Assembly: GCA_022559985.1 (NCBI GenBank)
Contig: JAFJTR010000026.1
Span: 248,001-312,000, forward strand
DNA length: 64,000 nucleotides
Direction: 5' to 3'
Origin: Parastagonospora avenae f. sp. tritici 18332-5
Taxonomy: Eukaryota; Ascomycota; Dothideomycetes; Pleosporales; Phaeosphaeriaceae
Shown here: positions 9,675 to 22,165 of the stretch, one piece after another
Numbering within the stretch: position 1 is the first letter of the stretch
How the letters are laid out: every line of letters starts with the position of its first letter
Notes under the pieces: model-generated
What the model was told of the DNA's origin: nothing
The model's database searches: none
Seen by the model: the letters and a program-made list of their open reading frames with translations, nothing else
Made by a program: the position numbers and the translations under genes

Positions 9675-11129
9675 TCAACGTCCCATGTGTTGCACCAACT
9701 CCGCCCTCCAAGCGGCGACGCTCAAGCGCTTGTCCTTGCTCTTGATGAGCACCTTGCCAAGCCACTTCGACACGTCCCAACCAAGCATCTTGCTCAACTG
9801 CTTAAGTCTGCGCGTGTTGACGATGCCTTGGTCGTCGTAGCCGAGACACTGCAACGGACTGCCAGACTTGATCATTTCGCGCTGCTGGAACTTGTTGCCT
9901 TTGAAGGCATCGTAGGGACTGGTGCCGAGGACTAGGAATAGCAGTGTGATGCCGAGAGACCAGAGATCTGTTGCAGCGCATGGGGTGGCGGGGTTGAACG
10001 AGCTGAGTAATGAGGGATCGAGGAACTCCCAAGTACCGGCGCCCATGGGTGGTGGCGTAACGATGTCGTCTGTGACTGTGGTGAGAATGGTGGATGAGAA
10101 GTCGGAGTAGACAAGATCGAGCTGCGACGCCGCCGATGACACGAGAATGTTGGAGGGCTTGATGTCGGCGTGTATGCAGTCCCTCTCTTGCATCCACATC
10201 AGGCTGTCGATGAGTGACAGCGCAATAGCCGGAAATATGGCAGCAAGCTTTGCGGCGCGAGCGGGGTCGTCGAGCGTGTCAAGGCTCTTCTCGATCCATT
10301 CGTCCAACGTGCCGTCCAGTGCTTTGAGTACAAGCGCGCCTGTCCGGACATCTTGGCCGAAGAATGGCACGACGTGACGATCGGCATTGGGGAAGCGCGA
10401 TAGGTAAGATAGGATTCGCGCCTCGGCGTCGAGGACCTTCTTCGCGCTGGTCGAGCCGGGGACTTTGATGGCGTACATCGAAGGTATGGACGGTAGATAT
10501 GAGCTGTCCTTGCTTGGGCCGCGCGAGTGACTGGGCGTGAGTGGAGGCGTCATCGCTGGTGTTGCAGGTATATCTCTTGACTGCGGCAGGTTTGGCGTGG
10601 CCAGATAGACATCACTCCATGCGCCGACTCCGATAGGTCGCTTACGGCCCTTGCCATCCAGCTTGATGCTGTAGTCGGTCAAATGGTGCGGGAATTTCAG
10701 CAGTTCTGTACTGCCAGGTCGCATCGAGTCGTCGAGTGATGGTCGACCGGTGGACGACGATATGGAGTCGCCGCGTCGGAGACATGATAGAGACGTCAAG
10801 AAGTCTGATGATAGCGAGCCACTTTTTGAGTGGGACGTTGGCGTAGCCGGTGGTGTGAGTGCACCGTTATCATGCATCATGGCTGGAGCCTGGGATCCGA
10901 GAGTCACGGATCGCAAACGCGTAGGTGAATCTGGCGGCGTAGAAACGGTTCTCAGATTCAAAGGTCTCGAGTGCCTTCGTCCAGGAACAGCAAGTCTGTA
11001 CCCTTCTCTTATCTCAGTGTTGATGCTGGTATCGAGTTGGATTTGCGGCTTGTCCTTGGGAGCGATTGCTGAACCGGAGGCTTCAGACTGATTTGCTAGA
11101 GGAAAAGAGAACTGCGGAAGCATCGCCAT
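9675..11129 (-). CDS. Divergent serine/threonine protein kinase
   Basis: Frame of 484 codons from the ATG at 11129 (MAMLPQ); the frame stays open to an ATG at 11330, but the extra residues look non-coding. The N-terminal ~160 residues are Ser/Pro/Thr-rich with possible phosphosites (STPPDSP, LTPPATP). The kinase domain then shows the glycine loop GVGAWSDVYLA, YAIKVP (ATP lysine), catalytic loop CIHADIKPSNIL (HAD in place of HRD, typical Lys and Asn kept), and WSLGITLLFLVLG of subdomain IX. The metal-binding DFG is DFS, while the Asp is kept. An insert rich in TPPLTPSHS lies between the glycine loop and the lysine. Likely active but atypical; the subfamily is not identified. Confidence 0.85.
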   Translation of the reverse strand: MAMLPQFSFPLANQSEASGSAIAPKDKPQIQLDTSINTEIREGYRLAVPGRRHSRPLNLRTVSTPPDSPTRLRSVTLGSQAPAMMHDNGALTPPATPTSHSKSGSLSSDFLTSLSCLRRGDSISSSTGRPSLDDSMRPGSTELLKFPHHLTDYSIKLDGKGRKRPIGVGAWSDVYLATPNLPQSRDIPATPAMTPPLTPSHSRGPSKDSSYLPSIPSMYAIKVPGSTSAKKVLDAEARILSYLSRFPNADRHVVPFFGQDVRTGALVLKALDGTLDEWIEKSLDTLDDPARAAKLAAIFPAIALSLIDSLMWMQERDCIHADIKPSNILVSSAASQLDLVYSDFSSTILTTVTDDIVTPPPMGAGTWEFLDPSLLSSFNPATPCAATDLWSLGITLLFLVLGTSPYDAFKGNKFQQREMIKSGSPLQCLGYDDQGIVNTRRLKQLSKMLGWDVSKWLGKVLIKSKDKRLSVAAWRAELVQHMGR

Positions 11130-13123
11130 GTTGAAGTCCAGTGACACGCTGTGTAGAGGTGTTTCTAATTCGAACAGGTACCGCTGTGCACGACAACGTC
11201 GAGAATACGTAACGCTTACTTCGGTGCTTGAAACACAATGCGCAATGGGCTTCACAATGCAACCGTGAGACGATGACACTTTGGGACAGAGAGCTGAAAG
11301 GCCAGGTGGTGCATAGGTGTTCCAGTACAAGTCTAGGCAGACAATGAGCTGTGTAAGTCGACAACCGAAGGCGAGACCTGGACCCAGAACGAGCCGATAA
11401 AGAGATGGTGCTACAGATAATAGTACAGCGAAACAGGAATCTGGTAGATTTCGCGGGACCGATGCTCAACAAGCTGAAAACATGTCAAGTGTGGGATGGC
11501 GGCGCGCGCGGAGGGCCCGCGCAGAAAGGTGTGAAAGGATGAAAGCAGCCTCACGATGCGTTGGAGAACCAGAGCTTGATAAGAGGGATCTCGGGGAAGT
11601 GCCCCGGCTGCGTCCGGGATTCCCGACGACCCTCATGTGCCACCATCCAACCGTCGTCCAATCTTAGGCCGGATGTTGGCTTGCAATGATTCGCATGGAA
11701 AAGCGACAAAGGAGAGGTGCCCTGAGATTCCAGAACGCAGTTCACTGGTCTTTGCTTAGCCCAGGTTATCAGACGGGACCCGTGCGCGAGCTTGGCGCGT
11801 GATCTCCAATCACTGCGTGAACGTGCTTCGTTTGATTGGCTTCACGGATTCTTACCATCTCCCTCGCGCAACGCCTATCCGGCCTTTGTGAGACTGCTAC
11901 GCGCGACGTGCCACGACACTGGGTCTGTGTGGACATGCTGGTCTTTGACAACTCGATAGTCTGGGGTAATCAGTGACTGCGTGACGTTGCAGCTAGGCCT
12001 GCAGCCGACAGGTCGTGGAGCTTGTAGGAGCTATCGTGAGCTATCGATAGGCTATTGATGAAGATGATCGAGCATGACGCTGACTTTTTTCCCCAACGTG
12101 CGGAGTCAGCTTGCGCTGCTGTTGACGTATGTTTGAGGGTCTCTTTGCTGACTGACGTGCGGGGATCAACCTGCGCAAGTCATGACTGTGGATTTGCAAG
12201 CAAAAATCGTAGCAGGTGTATCGAGGCAGGCCCGAATGCATCGCTGCTTTCATCCAGATTCGTGAAGCCGCTCGGCCCGTCGGCGCAAGGGCGTCCAATA
12301 GCAGCCTTCTGTGTGCTGCATCTTGACGTCTCGCTGTCCGATAGTCGAAACAGGAAACCATCGTAAGCGTCGATTCTGATTCTGGTCTAGACAGACGATA
12401 AGGCTGCATGCTCCTGTTGCGCCCGAACTACGAGCTGCTGCAGTCATGATTTCGCTCGTCTTTGCGCCGTGTCGAACCGGCAAAACAGCGCTCGCGTGAA
12501 GGCGACGCGCAGCGCGGGCCGTTATCATTGAAAATGCTTTGGGCTGACAACCGAAATTTGACATCGTGCCACTTGCCATCTGTGCTCACCTGTTAGCCTA
12601 GAAGAGTAAAGTCACTTGAATCCTTCAAAATTGGCTTGGTTGCACGACGTGGGAATTGTACTTCTTCATTTCAGCTATGCACAATGTCTGCTCAGACAAG
12701 AAATCCCTCCAGGCTTCGCGCCGATAATCTCGCCATCTGAACAGGCTGCGCAGTGCAGGCCAGCGGTGGCGGCAAGAATGGAATATTGGTCCTATCCAAG
12801 ATGCGCCCCTGTTTGAACATAAGAGATATCGATTGACGCAAGGAGAGCAAAAACAGTGGGAAGGCGGAGGAGATTATACAGTGTCGCCCGGTCTCTTTGA
12901 ACCGGAGCAGACTCTCTTTTCCAGCCAAATGCTAAGAGTACGAAATTGAGGTAAACGCCGTTGTTCGTGAAAGGTGCCGTTCGCGGCTCTATGCGAGCAA
13001 ATAATGTTCGTGGAATTACAGTGTTGTATGCACACGCATTAATATTCAGAATTTGGTCGGCACAGAGGAACGATCATAGGATGCTATGATCTTCTCCACC
13101 TGTTCCTCGTGCTCTGCTTGGCG
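11130..13123. other. About 2 kb without a convincing gene
   Basis: The first few hundred bases are the kinase promoter and 5' UTR. The rest has only short overlapping frames on both strands (up to 122 codons) without recognisable domains or splice structure. Confidence 0.5.
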
Positions 13124-15390
13124 TCAATGGTCGTAGCCTGCACCTCGTTGCCACGGGCTCCCGCTGTTTGCGGATCGATATTGTTGCTCGTTCCTTATTG
13201 CGCTCTGTGGTGGTTGATTGTACTGTGGCTGATTGTATGAGGGCGCGGGACTGGCGCGATCGTAGAAGGATGGCGCGTTGCGCTCAAAGTTTGAGTTCGC
13301 GGGACTGCGTGGTGGTGCGGGCTGGTAGTGCTCACTGAAGCCACCCTCCTTGGCCGCCATTTGTCGACGCTGATCCTCTGAGGAGATGTCGTCATCGTCG
13401 TCAATGCGCGACCGCGACTGGTTGGGGTGAGTTCCCTTGCCCTCACCGCGTGCAGTGGCACCAAGCGCATCAAGCTCGGTAGTCAGCTGAGTCTGCGACT
13501 TGATGAAAGAACCACGGTCGTCGCGCATTGGCTGGTAACGAGTGTCGGGGTTCTTGGTGAACAGTGCAAATCCAGAAGAGACCAAGAGCATGATGAGCAG
13601 AACGAGAGAGAAGGCAGCGTTCAGAACGAAGAAGATGACTCCCATCACACCAGAAACCAGAGGCTGTTGACGTTAGCATATTGATAGATCATGGACTTAA
13701 TGCAACTTACAGGTTGCCCAAAGAGCTCCGTGAACATCAACAAGAAGAAAGTGCTCAAGAAGTTGACAGCGGCGATGGCAATGTTGAAACCATTAGTCTT
13801 CTTGTCCATCCAAGGGCGCAGCGTAGAGACACCGACGAGAAGTGCAAGCTCGATCAGTACAAGGGCGACAGCCTGGACCTTTCCACTGCTCTGAGCAAAG
13901 CCAACAAACATGGCCTTGACGAGCAGGTATCCGAGCCATGGGATGATGAACCAGTAGGCGGTAGCCTTGAATTGGACGTATAGGAAACCCCACTTGTTGA
14001 GCGCAGTGGGATCCGAGTAGAGGATGTAGGCGGGGTTCTTGTGCATGGCAATGGAGCGCTGCGCAATGCGGACCACCTTGGACGAGGCCCAGGCGAGTAT
14101 ACCGATCATGGTAATGATGGTCAGAATGGCAAGGACGACAAGACCAGCAGAGTCGCGCATAGTCAGCTCCCAGAATCCAAGCATCATCATCTGAGGGAAG
14201 CCGATGAGAACAATGCGGAACAGAATGCCCTTCAGCACAGTCTGCCATCCGTTACGGAAGTCGACAAACTTGTCACTCTTCATCTTGCCAGCCTTGACGA
14301 GACCTTCACAGATGTACTTGAAGGCAAGCACGCCAATGACGGTGAAGAGAACGAAGATGATGAAGAAAGTGTAGCCGGTGAAGAAGATGTTGGTCGTCTC
14401 GATGCGGGCCTTGAATCCCACACGCTCGATACCGCGGAGAACCAATCTTTCGCCACCGAGTTGAGCTTCGGTAGATCCGGAGTTACTACGAGCCACAAGA
14501 CGCTTGGTCATACCGGCAGCAAAGTCGACCGCTTGGATGGCACGCTTCGTCATGCTACGCTTCTGGACCTCGACGGATTGGGTGGTCAGTTGCGACAGAT
14601 GGGTTGTAGGAGTGCCACCGGTGGCGCGCTGGTACCAGGTGGCCATCTTCTGCAGGAAATCGACACGGATTATGCCCATGGACCATTGGAAGTTCTGCGT
14701 CCAGGCAGCGACAATGGGTGGCAGGGGAACAGCGCACATGCCGATGAAGGCCTGCGCCTGGAAGTAACCAAACAGCGACATGGCGTTGGCGGCCACGTGA
14801 GCAGCTGTGTTGGAGTGTCCGAGTCCAGACGAGATGGCGGATGCAACCAGTCCCAGACCGGAGATGACAGCGGTGACCCATGCGACAGCCTTCTGGTCGA
14901 CAGAACGGCCGTTGGACAGCTCGGCTTCGACGCAGGCTCTGAGGTTGGTCGTGCCGGCGTCGTAGACTCTGATGCGCACAAGCAGGTCCAAGTCGGGGAT
15001 GGTGTAGGCGATGCCGGGAATCTGGCCCATGACGTCCGGGCTGATGTCGTCAAAGTTGGACTTGATGGTCAAGGGTCCAGCGTTCATGGGGCACATGCCC
15101 TCAAGCTCCTTGCTGGTACAGGGGTCGAACTTTTGGGTCAAGGCGAGGTAGCCGTAGACGTAGAGCTCCATCTCGGCGTTGATCTTGCCTGCAATGTTGG
15201 AGATACCCTCAATGTCGAAGCCCAGACTGCGGTTGTCAGGCGTCAGGGCAACATTGAAGAGCGTCGCAGAGAAGGCAGAGTTGGCCATGCACGGGTTGAG
15301 CGACTCAGACTTCAGGACGCGCTCGGCGGAAGCCAGCGGCAGGGCGGCGGCGGCGAGCCATAGCAGCGATCTGGACAACGAGAAACGCAT
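13124..15390 (-). CDS. FLC-family TRP-like channel / flavin carrier (ML-like + TRP domains)
   Basis: Two exons, 13711-15390 and 13124-13663; the 47-nt intron (GTAAGT, GCTAAC branch, CAG) lies late in the gene and gives 739 aa. A signal peptide (LLWLAAAALPLASA) is followed by a Cys-containing ML-like lumenal domain (~25-170) and at least eight hydrophobic segments of the TRP-like domain, with conserved blocks around WSMGIIRVDF and FGFWEL-like regions. The cytosolic tail is rich in Gln, Asn and Pro with a DDDDD stretch. This matches fungal Flc1/2 and S. pombe Pkd2-like proteins, which act at the ER/plasma membrane in calcium or FAD handling and cell-wall integrity. Orthology to a specific FLC is not resolved. 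Confidence 0.93.
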
Positions 15391-18022
15391 CGTAGGCGGT
15401 TGCGTTGGGTATTAAGTGCGAGGGTCGCAGAGCGCCTCAGGTGAAGCGCAATAGTGGTGGTACTCCTGGAGAGTACAGCGAAGGGGCGTCGGCCAATCCA
15501 GCGGCGGCAATGTTTGGTTCTCAGCGAGAGCGAGTGTAAAGGGCGGCGGCGGCGGGTGCAGGTGCGGTGAAGGTAAGTGCGGTGGTGAACGAACGGCTGT
15601 CGTAAAGACGGGTGGTGGTGGAGTGTGTGGTGTGTGATGATGTCGAAGACAGGGAGGTTGCGCACGCAGGTGGAAACCGGGCAGGTGCGAGGCGGGCGCT
15701 CGGCGGGATTGGCTGGGGGGCTAGAAAGAAGGGGTAAGGGTGGTCGTGGGTTGAATGGGTAACGAACGGCTGGTGCGATCAGCGAGAGACGATCTGCTCC
15801 ACGCAACCAAAGGTGAATTAGATAAAGTGTCGTCACAGGGACGCGGCGAATGTTTTGAGAGTGCCTGGGAGGAGCGAACGATGAGGCAGTTGTAGGAGTG
15901 ATCCCAGAGGGAATGGCCGCATGAAGCTGCCGTCTAAGCACCGATCTAGGGGTTTGAGACGGCGGGTGGGCCAGTTGATACGACGCGCGTGCGCAAAATG
16001 CCCAGAGGTCAAGAGGCGCGGGAGCAGTAAGCTGCAAAGTCTATGATGCTGAGGTGTGCTCGAGTGCGACCGTTTGCCTCGCTGCCTCGCTGCCTCGCTG
16101 TCTGCTGCATCCGGTGGCGCTGCACGACACTGCTGCTGTTGAACAACCCGTCCGCGTGCGTTATGCTCAAAATAGATGCATTTCTCTTTCATCAATGCTC
16201 GACGACGTTTGCGACACTTCCGGATGTGGGTGGGGAAGGTGCAGGGGGGGCGACGTCCAGAAGCTGCTTCGCCACAATCTGCATCCGCCTATCCATGACC
16301 AGACGCAGGCACAATTTCGCCCAACACCCCGCCAGCCAATGGTACCCCGCCCAGCGTATTGAAATAGGAGGCGTGCTCACGCTGATTGAGCGCAACCTCG
16401 TAAATGCCACCGCCGAGCGCCCGCCGTCTCGTATCCACTCATTCATCTCAACCTGCGAACTCGCGTCGCTGTCGCCCTCCAGTCTGCGTCGCCTGCTGTC
16501 CTTGGCCGCCGGCCCTGCGAATCTCCGACTGTCAAACGTCGTTCCAGGCTGTTGCGGCACTCTGGGTTTTAAGCCTCTCGTCTTCCCATCTGTGCGCCAA
16601 AGTTATGCCAAGCCAGAGCCCTCACAGCCAATCGAACGAGGACAGCGTCGACCAATTTGGACACGCGAGGCATCAAGTAGGGTCCTTGTACGCTGAACCA
16701 TAGGTATTGTCGCTATTTATTCTCAGGACCGCTCCGTTTCTGTAAATACCTGGGTCCGATCCGTTCTCGCCCCATGTCCTGCCCGAAACACCGCTCTCGA
16801 GTCTATCTGCTAGCCGTCGTCTGTCAGTGACACAGTGCGGATAGACGTCGGAGCTTGTGGCTGAACTCTACACTGTTGTTAGCTCAAATGCGAGAGCTTC
16901 ACAGGACGTCTATTCTGTAAAAACGTTCCTTCCGTGTAGGCATCCCGGCTGGATTCGGCGCATCTGTTTGTAATCTCGTGCAAAGATGTGCTCGTCTTGC
17001 AAGCTTCACAAAGCTCAGGGCCTCTACGTTTAACATCCTTGCAGAGTATGCCAAACGGTCCTTGGAATACAGACCTAGTTTCTCCAAACCATGCATTCCA
17101 AACTTCCTGGATGGACCGAAAATATTTGACAGGACTATCCAACCTTTCAGTAGATGCCTTCCAGTGGGTTATGTACAATAAGAACGACGTCGAAACCTTC
17201 GACGCAACATACCATGCCGCATACAAGCCGCAGAATGACGCTCAGTGGCCCAACCAGCATCTGATCAGAAGTCTCTTAAGAATTGCGAAGAAAGCCTGCC
17301 ATTGGCTGCATGCTTCTTATTGAGCACCGTTTGTAGTACAAGGCATCGTTGGAATCAAGAACAGAGCTGTTCGTTACCAACAAGAGTTGATTAACATGAG
17401 AAACAATTCACATGCAACACAGCGCTATATAGATTGACAAATGATCAACATACACCTTCGCTCATACACAGCAAACAGAGTTGATAAATCAATTTCAGTC
17501 CAAAACCTCTCCTGTCGACGACACGAGTTGCGTTCCACCTTCAATCATGATCGAATACAGAACTCAACCACCGTCTCCCACACTCAATCTTCACCTACAC
17601 CCAGCCCCACATTGATCTGAAACACACTCTCAGTCTCCTCAACCCACAAGTCGATTACCAAGTAGTCGTAGGTCGATCAGCGTATGTGCTGACGTTGAAT
17701 GCGCGGAGTACGTTCCTGACGATCCCCATTTCCGTCTTTGCCGGTCTTACGCAACTCGTGACAATCAGCGGGTTGGCGACGAACGACGCGTAAGAGTACG
17801 AGTTTGTTTTTTAATTTATTTTTGTACTGCGTCGCGCTAGGGAATGTTGGGAGATAAAGAGGTTTTTTTTTTGTTGGAGTGTGTGTTAGTGTGATGCGGT
17901 GGTTTTGAACGACGGGCGGCGTAGAACATGATAGACGTGGAATTACTCCTAGATCCTCCTGCGACACCTACATACGCCTACATACCATAACGCCTCTTTT
18001 GACACATCATCACACACCCATT
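15391..18022. other. 2.6-kb region without a convincing gene
   Basis: The first ~700 bp form a GC-rich promoter with CT/GT-rich tracts for the FLC gene. An apparent 217-codon plus-strand frame (16043-16696) and several antisense frames have no family resemblance. The far end carries the 3' flank of the ceramidase gene. Confidence 0.5.
16075..16098. repeat. Short tandem repeat, three copies of TGCCTCGC
   Basis: Three direct copies of an 8-bp unit in the region upstream of the FLC gene; no function inferred. Confidence 0.8.
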
Positions 18023-20333
18023 TCATGCCAAACTAAACTCCCCAGTCGTGCCCTCGAAAGCAGTAATTTTCCCCCCAACCTTCGAATCCCCATAGTACTT
18101 GAACCGATACTTCCCGGGCGCGGGCTGCGTCAAGCCCGTATCCCACGTAATCGTCACGTCGCTCGTGCCCAGCAGTCCGCTCACGCGTTTCCACTGGTAC
18201 ACGAGTTCCCAATCCTCGTCATTTTTGACCTGGGTCCAAGTGCCGTCGCCATTCTGCTTCTCGACGGCGGCGAATGTGCCTTCTAGACGGAGGTTGTTGC
18301 GAGGGTTTGCGCCGACAAAGGTGACTTGCACCAGGGCGCCGGTTGCGTAGTTTGGTGCGACGTCTTTGGTTACTTGGCCAAAGGAACGACCGATGCCTGC
18401 GCCGTCATATACGACGCCTGTGATGAGTGAGATGCTCTTGTCACGGTTGTCGGGTGGTGTTGGGCCCGGCGGGATGGTACCGGATACATCGTCAGCGATG
18501 TATGGCAGGTAAGTCAAAGTAGAGTTGATGTAGGCGTTCAATGTGTGTGGCCCGTGGAGCGTCGAAGCACCTTCGTAACGCTGGACGCTGTACTCTTCTT
18601 CTGTGGTGATATAGTGCGAGTAGCTATTTGCTGGACCACCGAGGACCACAATTGGGTCTTTGGCAATTCCCGAAGCCTCGATCTCGTTGTGAACAGCCTC
18701 CCGCCAGCGTCGACCGGACATGGTGGTAGCCTCGCCGGGAGCGACCACGATGACAAGCTGGCCAACGCGGAGAACTTGGATGTCGACAATGTTTGGTGAC
18801 CATGGATACGGTGTGTTGGCCTCTCCAACGTTTAGCAGCACTGGTTTCGGGTACTGGCAATCCCTCTGCTTCTTGCTGGGCGGGGCAATAGCACTGCCGA
18901 CAATGTTCCAGAACGGATTGTTCGGCGCGCCCGGGTCGTTCTGAACAAAGTCAAACGCACCGGGGCCGTCAGATGTGCCTGCTGCAAAGGAGTTACCCAT
19001 GGCCGCTGGGCACGTGTGTACGGTTGTGCCATTCTTAAGTGTGAATGTGAAGTCGGCAAAGTCAACCCACGTGTGGAATGAGCGCACTTTGCCAGAAATG
19101 GATTTGAAGCTGCCACTGTCGCCATAGATGCTTTTTGCTCCTCGGAACTGGCGCTTCCCGATCTCGTAGCAGGACTTCGCGCCTCCGTCATTGAGAGCAA
19201 AGAAGGGGCCTCGACCGTGGCAGTCTTGACTCTTGCCACCACAAGTACTGTCGTTGAGCCTGCACTGAGCACCCGAGCCGTCTTCGCAGTATGCGCCGAG
19301 GACATTTGGTGTCGTGTCTCCGACATTGGCCTGTGAGAACCCAGCTACAAAGCCAGGTGCAGCATCCGCAATCGCCGCAGCATCTTGCTCAAAGAGGTAC
19401 GCAGCCACACCCTTGTTGTCGCCTGCGATCAGAGTCTGGTTACCAAGCAAGCTGGTGCCGTGCACTGGAAACCAGTTAAGCACGCCGAGACTCTTGCCAT
19501 CACTAGCTCTTGTGAACTTGAGCAGAGTCATGGTCTTGTCTACGTCGTCTCCGTAACGAGCTCTCTCGCTTTCCGGATTTGCCATGTACGCAAACTGACT
19601 GCGGTTGATGTTGGTGTCGGAGATCTTCCCACTGCCGGCGCTGAGGGTTCCAAGCGACAGGCCCTCGTGCGCTCGCTTGATCGAAAGCAGGGCGCCATCA
19701 ACGATTGCCTGGTAGCTCTGCTTGTCAAAGCCTAAGCTCGTAATTTGTGGCAGCAAGTAGTTCAACCAGGCTCCTGGCCCAGCGTGACTGTGCGTGCCTG
19801 TCACGGCGACGTTATTCTTGCCGTATACGGAGTACTCGGGCCCCATAGCCTGAAGTCCTTCCAAGATGCCATTCCTGATGGCCGAATCTCCAGACTGTGT
19901 GTCCAGGACCATGTACACGATGCGTTCGCTAGGGTCGCTGGGGTTTCCAACAATGAAGGCCCGCGAGTAGATGCGTTGACGAAGACCAGTTCCGATTTGC
20001 GACGAGTTCGCATAGCCCATGAGGTTAAGCTCTACCACTGGTCTAGCACGCATTAGTACTGCTGACCCCTGTCAGTGAATAGACATACCCCGTGATATCC
20101 GCCTTTCCGACTCCTACAAGATACGACGCTGGGTCGTCTGCCTGCTCGCCGCTCTGTTTCTCGCCCAGGAACTGAGTCTGTGGTGCGCCACGGTAGCTCT
20201 GGTCAAGTCTCCAGTGCCAGAACTCGACTTTGGGGAACCCTAAACTGATAACAAGCTGTGAAATGATCAAGGAAGCAACGAGTGCGGCGCCCAAGGCGAC
20301 GGCGATATGTGAGCGCGCCATTCCCGCAACCAA
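18023..20333 (-). CDS. Neutral/alkaline ceramidase
   Basis: Two exons, 20089-20333 and 18023-20042, with a 46-nt intron (GTATGT, perfect TACTAA branch, CTAG), give 754 aa. A hydrophobic N-terminal segment (~8-33) acts as signal or signal anchor. The neutral-ceramidase domain follows: VGVGKADITGP, zinc-ligand block GTHSHAGPGAW (His ~166/168), and catalytic-serine block NINRSQFAY (Ser ~230). A C-terminal beta domain ends GTTGEFSLA. The enzyme cleaves ceramide to sphingoid base and fatty acid, at the cell surface or in secretory compartments. Most homologues have Pro after the catalytic NRS; here it is Gln. The gene is divergent from SPF27. Confidence 0.96.
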
Positions 20334-20688
20334 ATGTCAAAGGCGGAAGAGTGCGGAGAAGAGCAACGGCGCATCTGATCAGCAGCAGCTTCAGGCAATA
20401 AGTACCCTGACCAAGCAGTGCAGTGTGACAAGGAAACGCGGATGCATCAACGACAGGATATGCAATAATACATGGTCTAATCTGGAAGGCGAAAGCTTGT
20501 CGCGTGCTGGGTTGGCTACTAGCAGCTGCAGGTGTAAAGGCGTATGACGTTTCGCGGAGGCACTGGTTGGTGGGGAAGGCGCCGAGCGGTGGCAGGGGTG
20601 CAACTCTAAATCTTCCAACCGAAGTATTGGAAGCTAGTCGCAACCTCTCACGACTCCAAGCCCTGCTATCTACTCCAAAGGGGACACA
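20334..20688. promoter_or_regulatory. Divergent promoter between ceramidase and SPF27
   Basis: 355 bp separate the two start codons, which point away from each other, so the region must hold both promoters and 5' UTRs. No canonical TATA box is evident. Confidence 0.6.
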
Positions 20689-21450
20689 ATGCCGCTCATA
20701 CACGAATCCTACGATAGCCTCCCATGTACGTTTAATCTACACCACCTGGCATTTGCTACCGCCTGAATCGCCGAGGCGGGGTTGATCATGCGGATTGGAT
20801 GCGCGTGCTAATAGCCTGCAGATGTCGATGCCCCGCTGGACGACGCCAATCTTGCAGCTGCGAGGGCGGTGATAGCTGCCGAAATCAGGAGTTCTGGCAT
20901 CAACATGGCCGACCTTCACCCGGCACTGATACCCGCTGCGCAGTACCAGCCCCAGTACTCGCACTCGGTTGAGCGCGAACACGCACGACTCGACCGCGAC
21001 GCGACCTCAAAGCTCTCTGGCGTCGACATGAAGCGATACGAGGACCTGGACGCCCCCGACAACACGAACCCCACAAGCGACGAGGACCGGCCAGAGCTAC
21101 TGGAGCGGTGGGACAAGGCACTGAAGCAGGCGTACACAAGCTCGGAATACGTCGAAAGCCGTCTGACACAACTCGGACTGCTGGAGAAATTCGGCAAGAA
21201 CGCATGGCTGGTGGGCAACTCCCAGCTGGAAGACATCCTGAAGGGTATCGAGGCCGAGCTCGCGGACGTGAGGAAGCAGCAAGAGGAGGTGGAGACCTTG
21301 AGGCAATCACAGCAGCAAAGTGTGCAGGGCGAGATCCAGACACTGGAAGAGACGTGGAAGAAGGGCGTAGGAAGAGTACTCGAGACGGAAGTGGCTGCCG
21401 AAGGGCTGAAGCAGCAGATTCTGGAGAAACGACGGGCTGGCGCTGTTTGA
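20689..21450 (+). CDS. Pre-mRNA-splicing factor SPF27 (BCAS2/Cwf7 family)
   Basis: Two exons, 20689-20725 and 20822-21450, with a 96-nt intron (GTACGT, GCTAAT branch, CAG), give 221 aa. The first exon encodes only 12 codons (MPLIHESYDSLP); splicing yields DSLPYVDAPLDD, the conserved BCAS2 N-terminus. A KFGKNAWLVGN block and a C-terminal coiled coil (~140-215, Glu/Gln-rich) complete the family pattern. SPF27/Cwf7 is a core subunit of the Prp19 (NTC) complex in the nucleus that activates the spliceosome. The tiny first exon is easily missed in automated models that start at the second-exon methionine. Confidence 0.94.
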
Positions 21451-22165
21451 GACAGTCACACATGTTTCTCAGCTGGCGCATCCACAGCCACACTTTTGAT
21501 ACCCCTACAATTGGCTGTGCATGTAGCAAGCAGTCACCTTTCCATTATGGTGTCTCCATCTTTTCGCCATGTTCGATTTTGTCGCAGCCTATGGGTATGC
21601 TGACTGCCCAGGTCTCGGTACGAATGCATGACAAACCATCGAAAAGCCATTTCGCTTGGGCTGAGATTTGATTGCAGACTTGGCACCCATCCTCCTAAAA
21701 TTCTACAAAAGCTCGTTGCGAACCATGGATGATAAAGACATGGTGCGCTAGTACGGAATGCTAAACAGATACGGAGGTGCAAATTTGGGTGACACTACAG
21801 GAAGGTGGAAGAGCGTGGCGTGTGGAGCGGCCACGGACATACGAGCCGAACTCGCGAAGGCATTGCATTCGCATTAGAAGCCGATGATACAGTCCCAATA
21901 AATAGAGACTTTTACATGAACATTCTAGCAACCTAATGAACTTGTTAAATTGCCAGATCCTCACCCAGTGCGACACGTCTTGATCTGCTCTGCTTAGACT
22001 TCGACTTCACCGGAGATGGATCAACGATGTTCCGAGCCTCGGCTTACCCCAGCTTTTTCGATGGTCCGGTCGGATGACGACCAACGGCCATGTCCACCAT
22101 GTCGTCTTGACTTTGTCTCCTTGCCTTATCTAACGTGGTTCGAATACATCATATCATATTAGAAA
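21451..22165. other. Intergenic, no gene seen
   Basis: 3' flank of SPF27 and promoter of the SDR gene; only short spurious frames. Confidence 0.55.

Noticed and set aside
14041..15363. 440-codon open frame on the plus strand
   Set aside because: Exactly antisense to the first exon of the FLC gene, whose composition explains the open frame; no domain of its own.
16043..16696. 217-codon plus-strand frame upstream of the FLC gene
   Set aside because: Composition rich in Arg/Cys/Ser without domains; high GC makes long chance frames likely.
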